Shown in pieces: positions 1-8,222 of a stretch of DNA of 64,000 nucleotides. The translations under genes were made by a program, and so were the position numbers. The notes below the pieces were generated by a model. It saw only the letters and a list, made by a program, of their open reading frames with translations. It was not told where the DNA came from and did no database searches. Each line of letters starts with the position of its first letter. Position 1 is the first letter of the stretch. Origin of the DNA: Promethearchaeota archaeon (GTDB lineage: Archaea > Asgardarchaeota > Lokiarchaeia > Sigyniarchaeales > Promethearchaeaceae). The stretch is from the NCBI GenBank assembly GCA_016933055.1, contig JAFGBS010000027.1, positions 1 to 64,000 on the forward strand. Direction: 5' to 3'.

Positions 1-223
1 TATCTTGTAGAATTATTTCTTCATCGATTAGTCGTTCCATTTCTTTCTTAGCGTTAGCATATACTTCATCTCCCTCACCATCCGGCAAAATCACATGAAT
101 TGCAGATTTTGGGTTTTTTTTTAACTCAAGTTCTTCTTCTTTTTCGATGATATCATATGGTTTGATTGCAAAGGATTCCACATCTTTTGGTCTAAAAGCA
201 CGGATCGGTCTTATTTTTACCAT
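1..223 (-). CDS. DUF1015 family protein, N-terminal part, cut by window edge
   Basis: Reading the minus strand from an ATG at 221-223 gives about 74 residues beginning MVKIRPIRAFRPKDVESFA, followed by a KPYDII segment and an AIHVILPDGEGDE segment. This matches the start of DUF1015 proteins, which open with an I-R-P-F-R-A-x-R-P motif, then a P-Y-D-V segment and an H-V-T-x-P segment. The function of the family is not settled. The C-terminal part lies beyond the left edge. The upstream region is shared with the divergent small membrane protein that follows. Confidence 0.75.
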   Translation of the reverse strand, partial: MVKIRPIRAFRPKDVESFAIKPYDIIEKEEELELKKNPKSAIHVILPDGEGDEVYANAKKEMERLIDEEIILQD

Positions 224-367
224 ACTAGTCTTATGGTTATTAAAAAATAAAAGAGTTATTTCTCGATGGACTCTTCATCGTCCAATGGTAAATCAGATAA
301 ACAAATCAATTGTGACTAAAGAATAATATTGAAATGGGAGACTTTCATTGTATTTAAAAGAGGTAAA

Positions 368-667
368 ATGAGATTCTCTATCGATGATTCTTTTTTACGA
401 AAGGATTTTATGAAAGATTTTTTTCTTTTAGTGGTTTTTCTCGTGACCTTTGTTTTAACCTTCTTCGTTACATATGATATTTTCTATGAAAGTTATAATT
501 TCTATTTAGAGGGTTATAACGTGGCACGCTGTGCCGGAATAGCTTTGATAGCATCAGTTTTAATTACAGTACCATTAAATTTAATTGTAAACAAACTCCA
601 AGAACGATGGAAAGAACAAAAAATCCGAAAAATACTAGAAAAGGGCGAAGAAATAGTCGATGAGTAA
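368..667 (+). CDS. Small two-helix membrane protein, unknown function
   Basis: About 99 residues if translation starts at the ATG at 368, which has an AGAGGT ribosome-binding site just upstream. A longer version from a TTG at 329 is possible but lacks such a site. Two hydrophobic helices are visible (LLVVFLVTFVLTFFVTYDIF and GIALIASVLITVPLNLIV), followed by a charged Lys/Glu-rich tail that is probably cytoplasmic. No family was recognised. It ends 44 bases before the tRNA gene. The open frame and helix pattern support a real gene. Confidence 0.6.
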   Translation: MRFSIDDSFLRKDFMKDFFLLVVFLVTFVLTFFVTYDIFYESYNFYLEGYNVARCAGIALIASVLITVPLNLIVNKLQERWKEQKIRKILEKGEEIVDE

Positions 668-711
668 GAAAAAATTTTTATTATTCGATGTATTTAAATG
701 ATTACTCGAAA

Positions 712-819
712 AGCCCCGTAGTGTAGTGGTCAATGGTGGTTAATAGGGTGTTCTCTACACCGTACCAAGCATTTGGGACTCTGAATCCTGAGACAGCGGT
801 TCGAATCCGCTCGGGGCTA
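712..819 (+). tRNA. tRNA-Gln (anticodon CUG) with an intron in the D arm
   Basis: The 7-bp acceptor stem pairs 712-718 with 812-818, and the discriminator base is A819. The T arm is 795-811, with loop TTCGAAT. The anticodon stem is TGGGA/TCCTG around loop CTCTGAA, giving anticodon CTG for glutamine. The D arm is interrupted by about 35 bases (735-769, or 734-768). Removing them restores a 3-4 bp D stem (GTGT with GCAT or TCAT) and a normal A-G...G-G...A-A loop. Noncanonical tRNA introns cut at bulge-helix-bulge sites are typical of archaea. A T-rich stretch follows the gene and may terminate transcription. Confidence 0.9.
735..769 (+). other. Noncanonical tRNA intron, about 35 nt, near tRNA position 21/22
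   Basis: The sequence between GGTCAAT and CATTTGGG does not fit the cloverleaf. Intron ends can pair (TGGT at 737-740 with ACCA at 764-767, or GGTG at 735-738 with TACC at 763-766), as expected for a relaxed bulge-helix-bulge splice motif. The exact boundary is uncertain by about one base, because both 734-768 and 735-769 give an acceptable D stem. Confidence 0.75.
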
Positions 820-1009
820 TTTTATTTCTTAAATTCAATCTTTTGGTAGTGTTATCAGTAGGGGCGCAATATTCTAGTTTTAAGATAGAAATCTCAAACT
901 GCCTAAATTTTTCAAAGAGTAGTTTGCTATCGGTAATGGCTACGATTTTCTTAGCAGTACCAGCAATTAATGATGATCTCTTTTTTTTAGTGCTTTTCAT
1001 GTAGAAAAA

Positions 1010-2236
1010 TCATGACTTATTCTCGTTGTTCCAGTCCAGTAACCGTCTTTGTCCTGCAATTTTACGTATGTGCGTTATATCTTGACTCACTTCTAGAGTT
1101 CCTACATACTTTCCCCTCTCATCCCGAATGGCAAAATACCTAATATGGACAAATATTCCATTTATATCCATCCAGAATTCAGCAACCTCTTTCTCTCCAG
1201 ACTTAAATGCTTCTAAGATACGGTTCACAATATGCTGACTTTTCGGTGGGTGGCAATTCTGTACTTTCCTCCCGATTACTGCAGGACTGCGGGGGAAAAT
1301 TCGGTCTTTTATGTCTGAATAATACATAACTTCATCCTTCTCATTTACGAAAGAGATGTCGACAGGTAAATGCATGAAAATACGATTGATTTGATTCACT
1401 GTCAGTTTACCCACATTTAGATTCAGTTTCTCCTTATCCAAATCTGTAGTTCTTATTTCTATGCTATGAATACCTCTAATAGTCATTGGTTTCCACTCAT
1501 TTCCGGGTTTAATACCAAATGCAAATCCAATCTCCTCTTCTCCTTGTTTTACTCTAGCCCAGTCATCATCAGAAAGTTTCTCTAATGCGACGGGAAATAA
1601 TATTTTTTCTTCCTTATCGATCATTTCCTCTATTGCATTCAATAACTCATCCATCATTTTCGTGTCTCTTTCTTTGATCATCTTACGGATATCATCGTGT
1701 TTAGCCCACATTATACTGCATGGTCCTGAAAATCCTTTGGATTCTAAAATTGGGAATAATTGGTTTTCAAGGCGAGTGTAGTGAATCTCTATTTGTGCTA
1801 ATTTCATTAATTTCAGCGGTCTAAATTTTTCCCTTGATTCTTGAATTAATTTTCGCGCTAGTTTGTTCTCTTTCTGGTATGTATAGAACGGATGCCCCGA
1901 AGTTTCTTCAGTACGGTTAGCAGGAAGTGCCTCCTTGAAAACACTAAGATGTACATCGCATAATTTGGTAATCTGTTCTGGGGTAAGATCGCCTTTTTCA
2001 ATGAGCTCTTGCTCTATTTGGGCAATTTGATCCGCGCTGATGTTCTCAAATGATTCTTTAAATTCCCTTTTTACATCCTCTATATCTTTTCCATCATGTA
2101 AATCTATGATAATTTTTTTTAGTTTTTTGATTCGATCTAGTTGGTTCATGGTAAGATCTTCAGTAGTGTTACCTTTTTTAAACCATGAGCGAACATATTC
2201 GTCCTTGCTAAACCCCACCAATAATACATGAACCAA
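1010..2236 (-). CDS. DUF438 / hemerythrin-like / PAS domain protein
   Basis: 408 residues with three regions. An N-terminal DUF438 helical domain covers about residues 30-105 and includes the CDVHLSVFK segment. A hemerythrin-type HHE region (about 114-240) carries spaced His and Glu residues (HPFYTYQKEN, EIHYTRLENQLFP, KHDDIRK, EEKILFP) that can hold a di-iron or heme centre. A PAS domain (about 275-400) contains NCHPPKS and ends in the typical GTLEVSQDITHIR. Such proteins are thought to sense oxygen, NO or redox state. A start at the internal ATG at 2147-2149 (MNQLDRIKK) fits the family's usual N-terminus and is a real alternative. No partner gene is adjacent. Confidence 0.85.
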   Translation of the reverse strand: MVHVLLVGFSKDEYVRSWFKKGNTTEDLTMNQLDRIKKLKKIIIDLHDGKDIEDVKREFKESFENISADQIAQIEQELIEKGDLTPEQITKLCDVHLSVFKEALPANRTEETSGHPFYTYQKENKLARKLIQESREKFRPLKLMKLAQIEIHYTRLENQLFPILESKGFSGPCSIMWAKHDDIRKMIKERDTKMMDELLNAIEEMIDKEEKILFPVALEKLSDDDWARVKQGEEEIGFAFGIKPGNEWKPMTIRGIHSIEIRTTDLDKEKLNLNVGKLTVNQINRIFMHLPVDISFVNEKDEVMYYSDIKDRIFPRSPAVIGRKVQNCHPPKSQHIVNRILEAFKSGEKEVAEFWMDINGIFVHIRYFAIRDERGKYVGTLEVSQDITHIRKIAGQRRLLDWNNENKS

Positions 2237-2268
2237 TAGTTTTTCTATTAAATCCCTAACAAAATAGT

Positions 2269-2784
2269 ATGCGGTTAAAATATCGACCTATGATGGCAGA
2301 AGAATTTACCCTACTCATTGAAAAAAAAGCGTTAGAGGGCTATATCACAGATATCGAAGTATATAAGAATGAATTCATTAAACAATCCCGCGGAAAAACC
2401 CCCCGTGAATTCGCCGAAGAGCAGTTCAAACAAATTTTGCCCTTGGGAGTAAGCACCCCTAATAATTATTTTTGGTTTGCGATAAATGAAAAAACCAACG
2501 AGGAAATTGGTTATATCTGGTTCACAATTATGCCCGAAAAGAAGCTAAGTTTATTATCTTATATTTTAGTTTATAAGCAATTCCAAGGGCAAGGTTTTGG
2601 AACCGAAATGTTGACCTATTGGGAACACTATGTAAAAAGATCTTACCCGGAACTTGATGGGGTCTATCTTCATGTTTTCAAACACAATCCTCGAGCAAAA
2701 CAATTATATGAACGAATTGGTTTTTCACTCCTTCATGAATCATTTGAAGGATGGAATATGATTAAGAAATTTCAAAGGGATTAA
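2269..2784 (+). CDS. GNAT family N-acetyltransferase
   Basis: 171 residues with the GNAT fold. The acetyl-CoA binding motif A is visible as YKQFQGQGFGTEML (Q-x-x-G-x-G/A type), and the C-terminal HNPRAKQLYERIGF segment is the usual motif B region. The preceding strand (EEIGYIWFTIMPEKKLSLLSYILV) fits the core sheet. The substrate cannot be told from sequence. The gene is divergent from the DUF438 protein, with only 32 bases between their starts, so they may share a control region. It converges on the Bat-like regulator. Confidence 0.85.
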   Translation: MRLKYRPMMAEEFTLLIEKKALEGYITDIEVYKNEFIKQSRGKTPREFAEEQFKQILPLGVSTPNNYFWFAINEKTNEEIGYIWFTIMPEKKLSLLSYILVYKQFQGQGFGTEMLTYWEHYVKRSYPELDGVYLHVFKHNPRAKQLYERIGFSLLHESFEGWNMIKKFQRD

Positions 2785-2798
2785 TTTCATCAAAATAC

Positions 2799-3434
2799 TT
2801 AGTAATTTCCCAGCAATTTAGCATAGATGCGCTGCATCATTGAGGATAAAGTAGATTTTGCCATACTAAGAGTTTCAGCAAGAGCAGTCAAGTTAATTTT
2901 CCGGGGGCTGTCAAAATAACCGAATTTTTTTGCTGCATTAAAAATTTCTTGTTGCCGAGGTGTTAAGATAAAGTCTGCATTCTCTGTAAATTCTCCGATC
3001 TCCTTTAAATAAGTTTCAATATTTCGATTTTCTAAAAAAGTAAGGAACGCATTAATATTTTCTCTTGCACCAGTAATTGTGAACTCAGCAATACCATTCT
3101 GTACTTTTACAGGGAGATTCACTAAAATACAACTCTTAACAATAGATTGGAGAAGGTACGGATCTAAAGTCTGGGTTTCTAAATCAATCTCATGTTCGCT
3201 TTCCCTCAGAATATGTAATTCCAATAAGGAATTGTGGGATTTTATAGTATCTAAAACATTACTAGGATTATATCCACTTATAGTAATTAATGAGTTTCCT
3301 ATAAATGAATTTTCATGGAACTGAATGGGTACAAAAGCTCGTATGAAAAACAAATAACTGGGATGATGTCTACTCGTCGACCCCAACCATAACTTATCGG
3401 GCATAGTGATGTGAACAATCGCTTTCGATCCCAT
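2799..3434 (-). CDS. Bat-like transcription regulator with HTH-10 domain
   Basis: 211 residues. The C-terminal 55 residues hold an HTH-10 (bacterio-opsin activator) DNA-binding domain: LTPRQQEIFNAAKKFGYFD, then RKINLTALAETLSMAKSTL with the recognition helix, then MQRIYAKLL. The N-terminal 150 residues look like the ligand or sensor part of this haloarchaeal-type regulator family and contain no obvious catalytic motif. Archaeal Bat-like proteins control redox or metabolic genes. It starts 44 bases from the divergent gene at 3479, so that gap probably holds both promoters. Confidence 0.8.
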   Translation of the reverse strand: MGSKAIVHITMPDKLWLGSTSRHHPSYLFFIRAFVPIQFHENSFIGNSLITISGYNPSNVLDTIKSHNSLLELHILRESEHEIDLETQTLDPYLLQSIVKSCILVNLPVKVQNGIAEFTITGARENINAFLTFLENRNIETYLKEIGEFTENADFILTPRQQEIFNAAKKFGYFDSPRKINLTALAETLSMAKSTLSSMMQRIYAKLLGNY

Positions 3435-3478
3435 ACATCTAGAAATATAAACTACCAGATATAAAATACTAGATTCTT

Positions 3479-3736
3479 ATGGTTTTTCGAGAGACTATAC
3501 TCAGTGCCGTGCCAGTGGAAAAAATTATCGCATATTTCCAAAAAAATTGCGACTTAATAAGTCCTAATACTAAATTTATATTCAAATCCCAAATAAATAT
3601 AGAGATTCTTGCTTCTCGCTCAAGTGAGCTTGTTCCTAGGATAAAACATACACCTATTGTTTTTTCTGGACCAAAAGAACTGGTAAAGAACTTGATTGCT
3701 GAATTTCGAGCACACTTTTTGACAGTTGGGGGATAG
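3479..3736 (+). CDS. Small conserved-looking protein, unknown function
   Basis: 85 residues with an alternating helix/strand pattern: helix VEKIIAYFQKNC, strand KFIFKSQINIEILASR, strand TPIVFSGPKE, helix LVKNLIAEFRAHF. This suggests a small alpha/beta domain. No family was recognised. A longer minus-strand frame covers the same bases, but it runs into the aldo/keto reductase and has no recognisable features. The gene is followed after 39-54 bases by the aldo/keto reductase on the same strand and may be cotranscribed with it. Confidence 0.5.
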   Translation: MVFRETILSAVPVEKIIAYFQKNCDLISPNTKFIFKSQINIEILASRSSELVPRIKHTPIVFSGPKELVKNLIAEFRAHFLTVGG

Positions 3737-3790
3737 TGGATTACAAAATATTGGAGAAATAGATAAAAAAGATCAATGTACTTACCAAGT

Positions 3791-4597
3791 ATGAAAAGTA
3801 TTGAGTTACCACGAATCGGCATGGGAACATGGCAGCTCAGAGGATCAACTTGTACCAAGATCTTGATAGAAGGATTAAAATTAGGATATAGATTCATAGA
3901 TACTGCGCAAGCGTATCATAATGAACAATATGTGGGAGATGCCATAGAAGCGTCTGAAATCCCAAGAGATGAAATTGTTTTAGCAACAAAATTATGGATT
4001 TCCAAATTATCTCCTAGAAGAGTGCACAGTTCTTTTGAGAAAAGTCTTAAAAAGCTCAAAACCAATTATGTGGATATTTTATATATTCATTGGCCTGCTG
4101 GAAAGTATGATCCCGATAAAACTCTACCCGCAATGAATGAATTAGTAGAAAATGGAAAAGTTAAACATATTGGGGTATCCAACTTCACAATACCATTGTT
4201 GAAAGAAGCAATAGAAAAAAGTGAAAATCCAATATTAGCAAATCAAGTAGAAATGCACCCTGGATTAGGAATACATAAACTTCATCAGTTTAATCAATCT
4301 CAAAATATTTATACAATTGCTTATTCCCCCCTGGGGCGGGGAAACATCTGGAAAAATCCAATACTAAAGGAAATTGCGCAAAACCATGGAATTACCGTCC
4401 CTCAAGTTTGCATTGCATATGTTCTGCATCGTGATGCTATTCCGATCCCAAAAGCTTCAAGTAAACAGCACTTAAAAGAAAATCTCGATGCGTTATCCAT
4501 GACACTAGATGATAATGAAATAAAACACATTGACACTCTCCCAAAAAGACGATTCTTATCTCCTCCGTTCGCTCCTCATTGGGATAAAAATGATTAA
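3791..4597 (+). CDS. Aldo/keto reductase
   Basis: About 268 residues if started at the ATG at 3791 (MKSIELPRIGMGTWQL, the usual family start). An ATG at 3776 adds five residues. It is a TIM-barrel NADPH-dependent oxidoreductase. The catalytic tetrad is visible: Asp and Tyr in RFIDTAQAYHNE, Lys in VLATKLW and His in LYIHWP. The GVSNF motif and the C-terminal cofactor-binding IPIPKASSKQHLKENL segment are also present. The length is normal for bacterial and archaeal short AKRs, for example 2,5-diketogluconate-reductase-like enzymes. The substrate is unknown. Confidence 0.92.
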   Translation: MKSIELPRIGMGTWQLRGSTCTKILIEGLKLGYRFIDTAQAYHNEQYVGDAIEASEIPRDEIVLATKLWISKLSPRRVHSSFEKSLKKLKTNYVDILYIHWPAGKYDPDKTLPAMNELVENGKVKHIGVSNFTIPLLKEAIEKSENPILANQVEMHPGLGIHKLHQFNQSQNIYTIAYSPLGRGNIWKNPILKEIAQNHGITVPQVCIAYVLHRDAIPIPKASSKQHLKENLDALSMTLDDNEIKHIDTLPKRRFLSPPFAPHWDKND

Positions 4598-4936
4598 CAG
4601 AGAAGTAAAACTACATGGTTTCAGTTAAGATTATATATTCAACCAAGGATGTAAAGGAATTACCAGCTAAATCTATATATTTCTGCAGAATCCATAATTC
4701 TTCTATTTTACAATGCAAAAGGCAAATACAGAGAAATTAACAAAATCCCCCCAAACTACCTATGTATTTTCCAGTACCTGGATTGAGTCAATTAGTATGG
4801 GCACCACCTATTAGTTTTCGTCTACATAAAAACCATTTGGTTCAAACCTTCACATCGAATGGTTTTAAAGGTAAGTTATTCTTTCCACTTATTAATTGAA
4901 AGATTAACAAACTGTCTATACAAAAGTGCATATAAT
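4598..4936. other. Intergenic stretch with no recognisable gene
   Basis: This A/T-rich region lies between the aldo/keto reductase and the APS/PAPS-reductase-type gene. It contains only two tiny frames, about 41 codons from 4614 and about 45 codons from near 4760. Neither resembles a known protein. No tRNA, repeat or clear hairpin was found. The promoter of the next gene is presumably in the last part. Confidence 0.5.
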
Positions 4937-5716
4937 ATGAATCAAGAAATAGATTTAAGATTTGAACCAATTGATCTCTTTTATTCGAAACTAGAGCACG
5001 CTAAAGACCTCATCCGTGATTCTATTAAGCAATTCCCAAAGATTGCCGTTGCATGTAGTTTTGGCAAGGATTCAATGGTCGTCGTTGATATAGCACGAAA
5101 AGTAGATTTCCATATTCCAATTTTTGCTATTATGACTATTCACAAACCCAAGGAAACATTTGAGTATCTCATAAAAATGAATGAACTTATGCATCTTAAT
5201 GTGAAAGTATATATTGTTGCGGATCAGATTCCCAGAATTCTCAAGGATGCTAATATTGAAACTGTGCTTTTGCCTGCTGATGAATATAATAGGGAATCTG
5301 CTATATGTCGTAAGGAGATCTATGTTGAAAAACCTGATTTATGTTGCGATCTTCTTAAGGTCCACCCTACCCGTGTAGCAGTTAAGGATTTGGATGCATG
5401 GTGTTGTGGGTTAAGAAACACTGAAGGAAGAACAAGATTGGATTACGAAGAGATTGAAAATAAGGGTGGTTTATATAAAATCAACCCGATTTTAACCTTC
5501 ACAGAGGAAGAAGTATTTCAGTACCTTCATAATAATGGTATTCCCCTACATCCTTGGTATGAATTTGAATTTGAAGATGGACGACGTTATAGGAGTCTCG
5601 GTTGTGCTACTTGCACTAAACCGATATACCCAGAACAGCTGGAACGTGAAGGACGCTGGATAAATACCTCTAAATGTGGAGGAGAGTGCGGAATTCATAC
5701 AAAATACTTGAAATAA
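4937..5716 (+). CDS. APS/PAPS reductase family protein (ATP-pyrophosphatase fold)
   Basis: About 259 residues from the ATG at 4937 (MNQEIDLRFEPID). A frame extends 26 codons further upstream. The nucleotide-binding P-loop is VACSFGKDSMVVVDIA. A CC pair (DLCCDLLKVHP) and a C-x-x-C pair (LGCATCTKP) match the 4Fe-4S ligands of APS-type assimilatory reductases. The C-terminal KCGGECGIHTK carries the catalytic Cys of the E-C-G-x-H signature. The enzyme reduces adenylyl sulfate (APS or PAPS) to sulfite. No sulfate adenylyltransferase or sulfite reductase is nearby, so the physiological role is inferred from motifs alone. Confidence 0.85.
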   Translation: MNQEIDLRFEPIDLFYSKLEHAKDLIRDSIKQFPKIAVACSFGKDSMVVVDIARKVDFHIPIFAIMTIHKPKETFEYLIKMNELMHLNVKVYIVADQIPRILKDANIETVLLPADEYNRESAICRKEIYVEKPDLCCDLLKVHPTRVAVKDLDAWCCGLRNTEGRTRLDYEEIENKGGLYKINPILTFTEEEVFQYLHNNGIPLHPWYEFEFEDGRRYRSLGCATCTKPIYPEQLEREGRWINTSKCGGECGIHTKYLK

Positions 5717-5765
5717 GGCACCTAAAAGCAAGATATTAATTTTAAATTCTCTTTTTCTTGTTCAT

Positions 5766-6725
5766 ATGTCAAATCTATATTTTACCGAAGCTTTAGTTTC
5801 CCAAATCCAAAATAAGAAATCCTATGTCTGTATTGGATTGGATCCCACCTTTGAAGGAGAAAAATGCATTCCTTCTTTTCTCCTCGAAGAAAACAAACAA
5901 GATTTTACAAAAACAATTATAGAGTTTAACAAAACCATAATCGATGCGACTCATCATATAACACCGATATATAAACTCCAAAGTGCTTTTTACGAGAAAT
6001 ATTTCGCATTTGATGCTATCAAACTTACTATAAATCATATACATGCCCAGGGATGTTTGGCGATTTTAGATGCGAAACGAAATGATATAGGGAATACGGC
6101 ACAAGCTTACGCGTATTCAGTATTTGAAAATTACAAGGCAGATGCTACAACGGTAAATGCATATTTTGGTATCGATGGAGTTAAACCTTTCATGGATTAC
6201 GAGGATAAAGGCATATTTATTCTAGTAAAAACATCTAATCCAAGTTCTGAACAATTTCAAGATTTGTTTGCAACCAAAATCGAGGGGTATTCTGAACAAA
6301 TTATGTATACAGTCGAAAAGGAAACGATCTTAAAGAGGAATTACGTTCACATGGCAGACTTAGTTAATGATTGGGCATTAAACGGTTGTATGTACAAGGG
6401 ATATTCGAGAATTGGAGCTGTTGTAGGCGCAACTTACCCCTTTGAGTTACACTTACTTCGAAGGGTGTTACCAAAATCTTTCATCTTAATCCCTGGATAT
6501 GGTACTCAAGGCGGAACAGCAGAAGCAGTAGTTAAGGGTATTAATCCCGATGGATATGGAGCTATCATAAACTCCTCTCGAAGTATTGACTATGCTTACT
6601 CTGGTGAAATTGGAGGAAAATTCTTTACACCCGAAGAATTTGCGGAGGCTGCGTTAGAATCTGCAGAATTAATGAGGATGGAAATTAATACTGCCATAGA
6701 AAAAGAAAATTTACTTCCCTGGTAA
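5766..6725 (+). CDS. pyrF: Orotidine 5'-phosphate decarboxylase
   Basis: 319 residues, the size of the longer OMP decarboxylase subfamily found in many bacteria. It makes UMP from OMP in pyrimidine synthesis. Visible motifs are VCIGLDPTFE near the N-terminus, the catalytic Asp-x-Lys-x-x-Asp in LDAKRNDIGNTAQAYA, and the phosphate-binding region ILIPGYGTQGG. No other pyrimidine gene is adjacent. Its last 15 bases overlap the end of the convergent DNA methyltransferase gene. Confidence 0.93.
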   Translation: MSNLYFTEALVSQIQNKKSYVCIGLDPTFEGEKCIPSFLLEENKQDFTKTIIEFNKTIIDATHHITPIYKLQSAFYEKYFAFDAIKLTINHIHAQGCLAILDAKRNDIGNTAQAYAYSVFENYKADATTVNAYFGIDGVKPFMDYEDKGIFILVKTSNPSSEQFQDLFATKIEGYSEQIMYTVEKETILKRNYVHMADLVNDWALNGCMYKGYSRIGAVVGATYPFELHLLRRVLPKSFILIPGYGTQGGTAEAVVKGINPDGYGAIINSSRSIDYAYSGEIGGKFFTPEEFAEAALESAELMRMEINTAIEKENLLPW

Positions 6726-7904
6726 ATTAGTACTAAGGAAATCATCATAAGAGATGAATTCCACTGATTTTCCGTTTTTTTCCTTGGTATATTCAACATC
6801 TAGATGCAAACTGTCTACTATAATTTTGAATCTCTTTATTTGGTGCCAATTTTTATCTCCTGAAAAATAATTAACAACATTATTTTCTTGCAGCTTGGTA
6901 TGATATATTGCTTCCAGATCCAATTGGGAACAACTATCAGGGATTTTTATAAAATCTATAACGGTTTTAGTTTCAAGTTGTTGTTCTTCTTCCTTTTGAA
7001 TGCATATAATCGATTTTTGAGTAGAAAATCCAAAATCAAAGGTAGTATGATTAGAATATAAGTTCTGTATAATGGAATGATAATCTCTCCGTCTATAGTA
7101 TTCAGTTATTTTGTTTTTGAGAATTGGCAAAAACTCCGCATTAATTTCATATCCTATACTTCTTCTGCTATAATTTCGTGCTACTTTTAGAGTCGTTCCC
7201 GATCCAGCAAATGGATCCAAAATAGTTTCATTTAGATAAGAAAACATACGGATCAGTCGATAGGGAAGTTCTTCTGGAAACATGGCAATATGTTCCTTTT
7301 GTTGAACACCCGGGAAGATCCAATGACCTACATACCACCTTTTCCATTCATCCATGCAAATTTTTGACAGTTCTTTTGTTTGTCGATTTATTTTTTTCAG
7401 TTTTCCCTCGATCTTCTTGAATATCAAAATATGTTCATAATCATAAGTAACCATTCCGTTTCCGGGATAAAATAACGAACCCATTAATGAGCATCCCCCT
7501 GTGGTATTTGTCGTACTTACTTTTTTCCAAATAATATCTCCCATAAAATCGAATCCTATTTCAGAACAATCTTGTATTATCTTACTGGTTATTGGGAGAA
7601 CTCGGTAGCGTTTATAATCACGTGCACGCAGATATTGATCTCCAATATTAATGCAACAACGTCGATGAGGGCATAATACTCGATAGCATTCCTTCCAAAC
7701 TTGCTTTAAGCGAGAGAAATACTTCGCAAAACCCTCTCCAAATCCAATTTGGCTATCTGAATTGTAATCCTTTATTTGTCCGTACGGGGGGGAAGTGATA
7801 ATGAGATCGACAGATTGATCCTCTAACTCTTCCATATATTCAGAACTAGAGTTAAATATAACTGGTTCATGACTTAGAAAGAATTTTGAGGATGAAGCTT
7901 TCAA
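6711..7904 (-). CDS. Site-specific DNA methyltransferase, beta class
   Basis: 397 residues. Catalytic motif IV, TSPPYGQIKDY (S-P-P-Y type), lies near residue 37. SAM-binding motif I, DPFAGSGTTLKVA, comes after it near residue 230. This IV-before-I order defines beta-class enzymes that methylate the exocyclic amine of cytosine (N4) or adenine (N6). SPPY favours N4-cytosine. The last 120 residues are a tail of no recognised family. No restriction endonuclease lies beside it, so it may be a solitary methylase or belong to a split system. Confidence 0.9.
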   Translation of the reverse strand: MKASSSKFFLSHEPVIFNSSSEYMEELEDQSVDLIITSPPYGQIKDYNSDSQIGFGEGFAKYFSRLKQVWKECYRVLCPHRRCCINIGDQYLRARDYKRYRVLPITSKIIQDCSEIGFDFMGDIIWKKVSTTNTTGGCSLMGSLFYPGNGMVTYDYEHILIFKKIEGKLKKINRQTKELSKICMDEWKRWYVGHWIFPGVQQKEHIAMFPEELPYRLIRMFSYLNETILDPFAGSGTTLKVARNYSRRSIGYEINAEFLPILKNKITEYYRRRDYHSIIQNLYSNHTTFDFGFSTQKSIICIQKEEEQQLETKTVIDFIKIPDSCSQLDLEAIYHTKLQENNVVNYFSGDKNWHQIKRFKIIVDSLHLDVEYTKEKNGKSVEFISYDDFLSTNLPGK

Positions 7905-7923
7905 AAAAGTTCACAATTTACGT

Positions 7924-8187
7924 TTATTTGTATTCATGGATGATGATTGTAATCCGTCCACCACCATGTTCGATTATTTTATATTGATCCTCTTCGATAT
8001 CGAATTTTACAAAGCGGATCCGATCCTCATCGTAATCTTGAGTAACTTTGTAATTTCCAATTAATTCGAATCGATTTTCATCAAATTCAGTTCCGCATAT
8101 ATGACACCTATATTTCTGAAGATGTGGTTCATAGATTGCACTCTTAGTACCACATTTATGACAGAGACCTTTTTTTACATGATCCAA
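7924..8187 (-). CDS. Small zinc-ribbon protein
   Basis: 87 residues. The N-terminal half has two C-x-x-C knuckles, LCHKCGTKSAIYEP and KYRCHICGTEF, forming a zinc ribbon. The second half is a short acidic beta-rich region (DEDRIRFVKFDIEED, GGRITIIIHEYK) with no known family. Such small ribbons often bind nucleic acid or act as adaptors. It lies 20 bases upstream of the methyltransferase on the same strand and is probably transcribed with it. Confidence 0.7.
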   Translation of the reverse strand: MDHVKKGLCHKCGTKSAIYEPHLQKYRCHICGTEFDENRFELIGNYKVTQDYDEDRIRFVKFDIEEDQYKIIEHGGGRITIIIHEYK

Positions 8188-8222
8188 AAGTATTCACCGT
8201 TTTATTATTACATGGAATGAGA

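Noticed and set aside
755..1000. Minus-strand open frame across the tRNA gene
   Set aside because: It overlaps the tRNA and encodes tRNA-derived and low-complexity peptide with no family resemblance.
3469..3897. Longer minus-strand frame opposite the small gene at 3479 and the start of the aldo/keto reductase
   Set aside because: It runs antisense to the conserved reductase N-terminus and has no recognisable domain.
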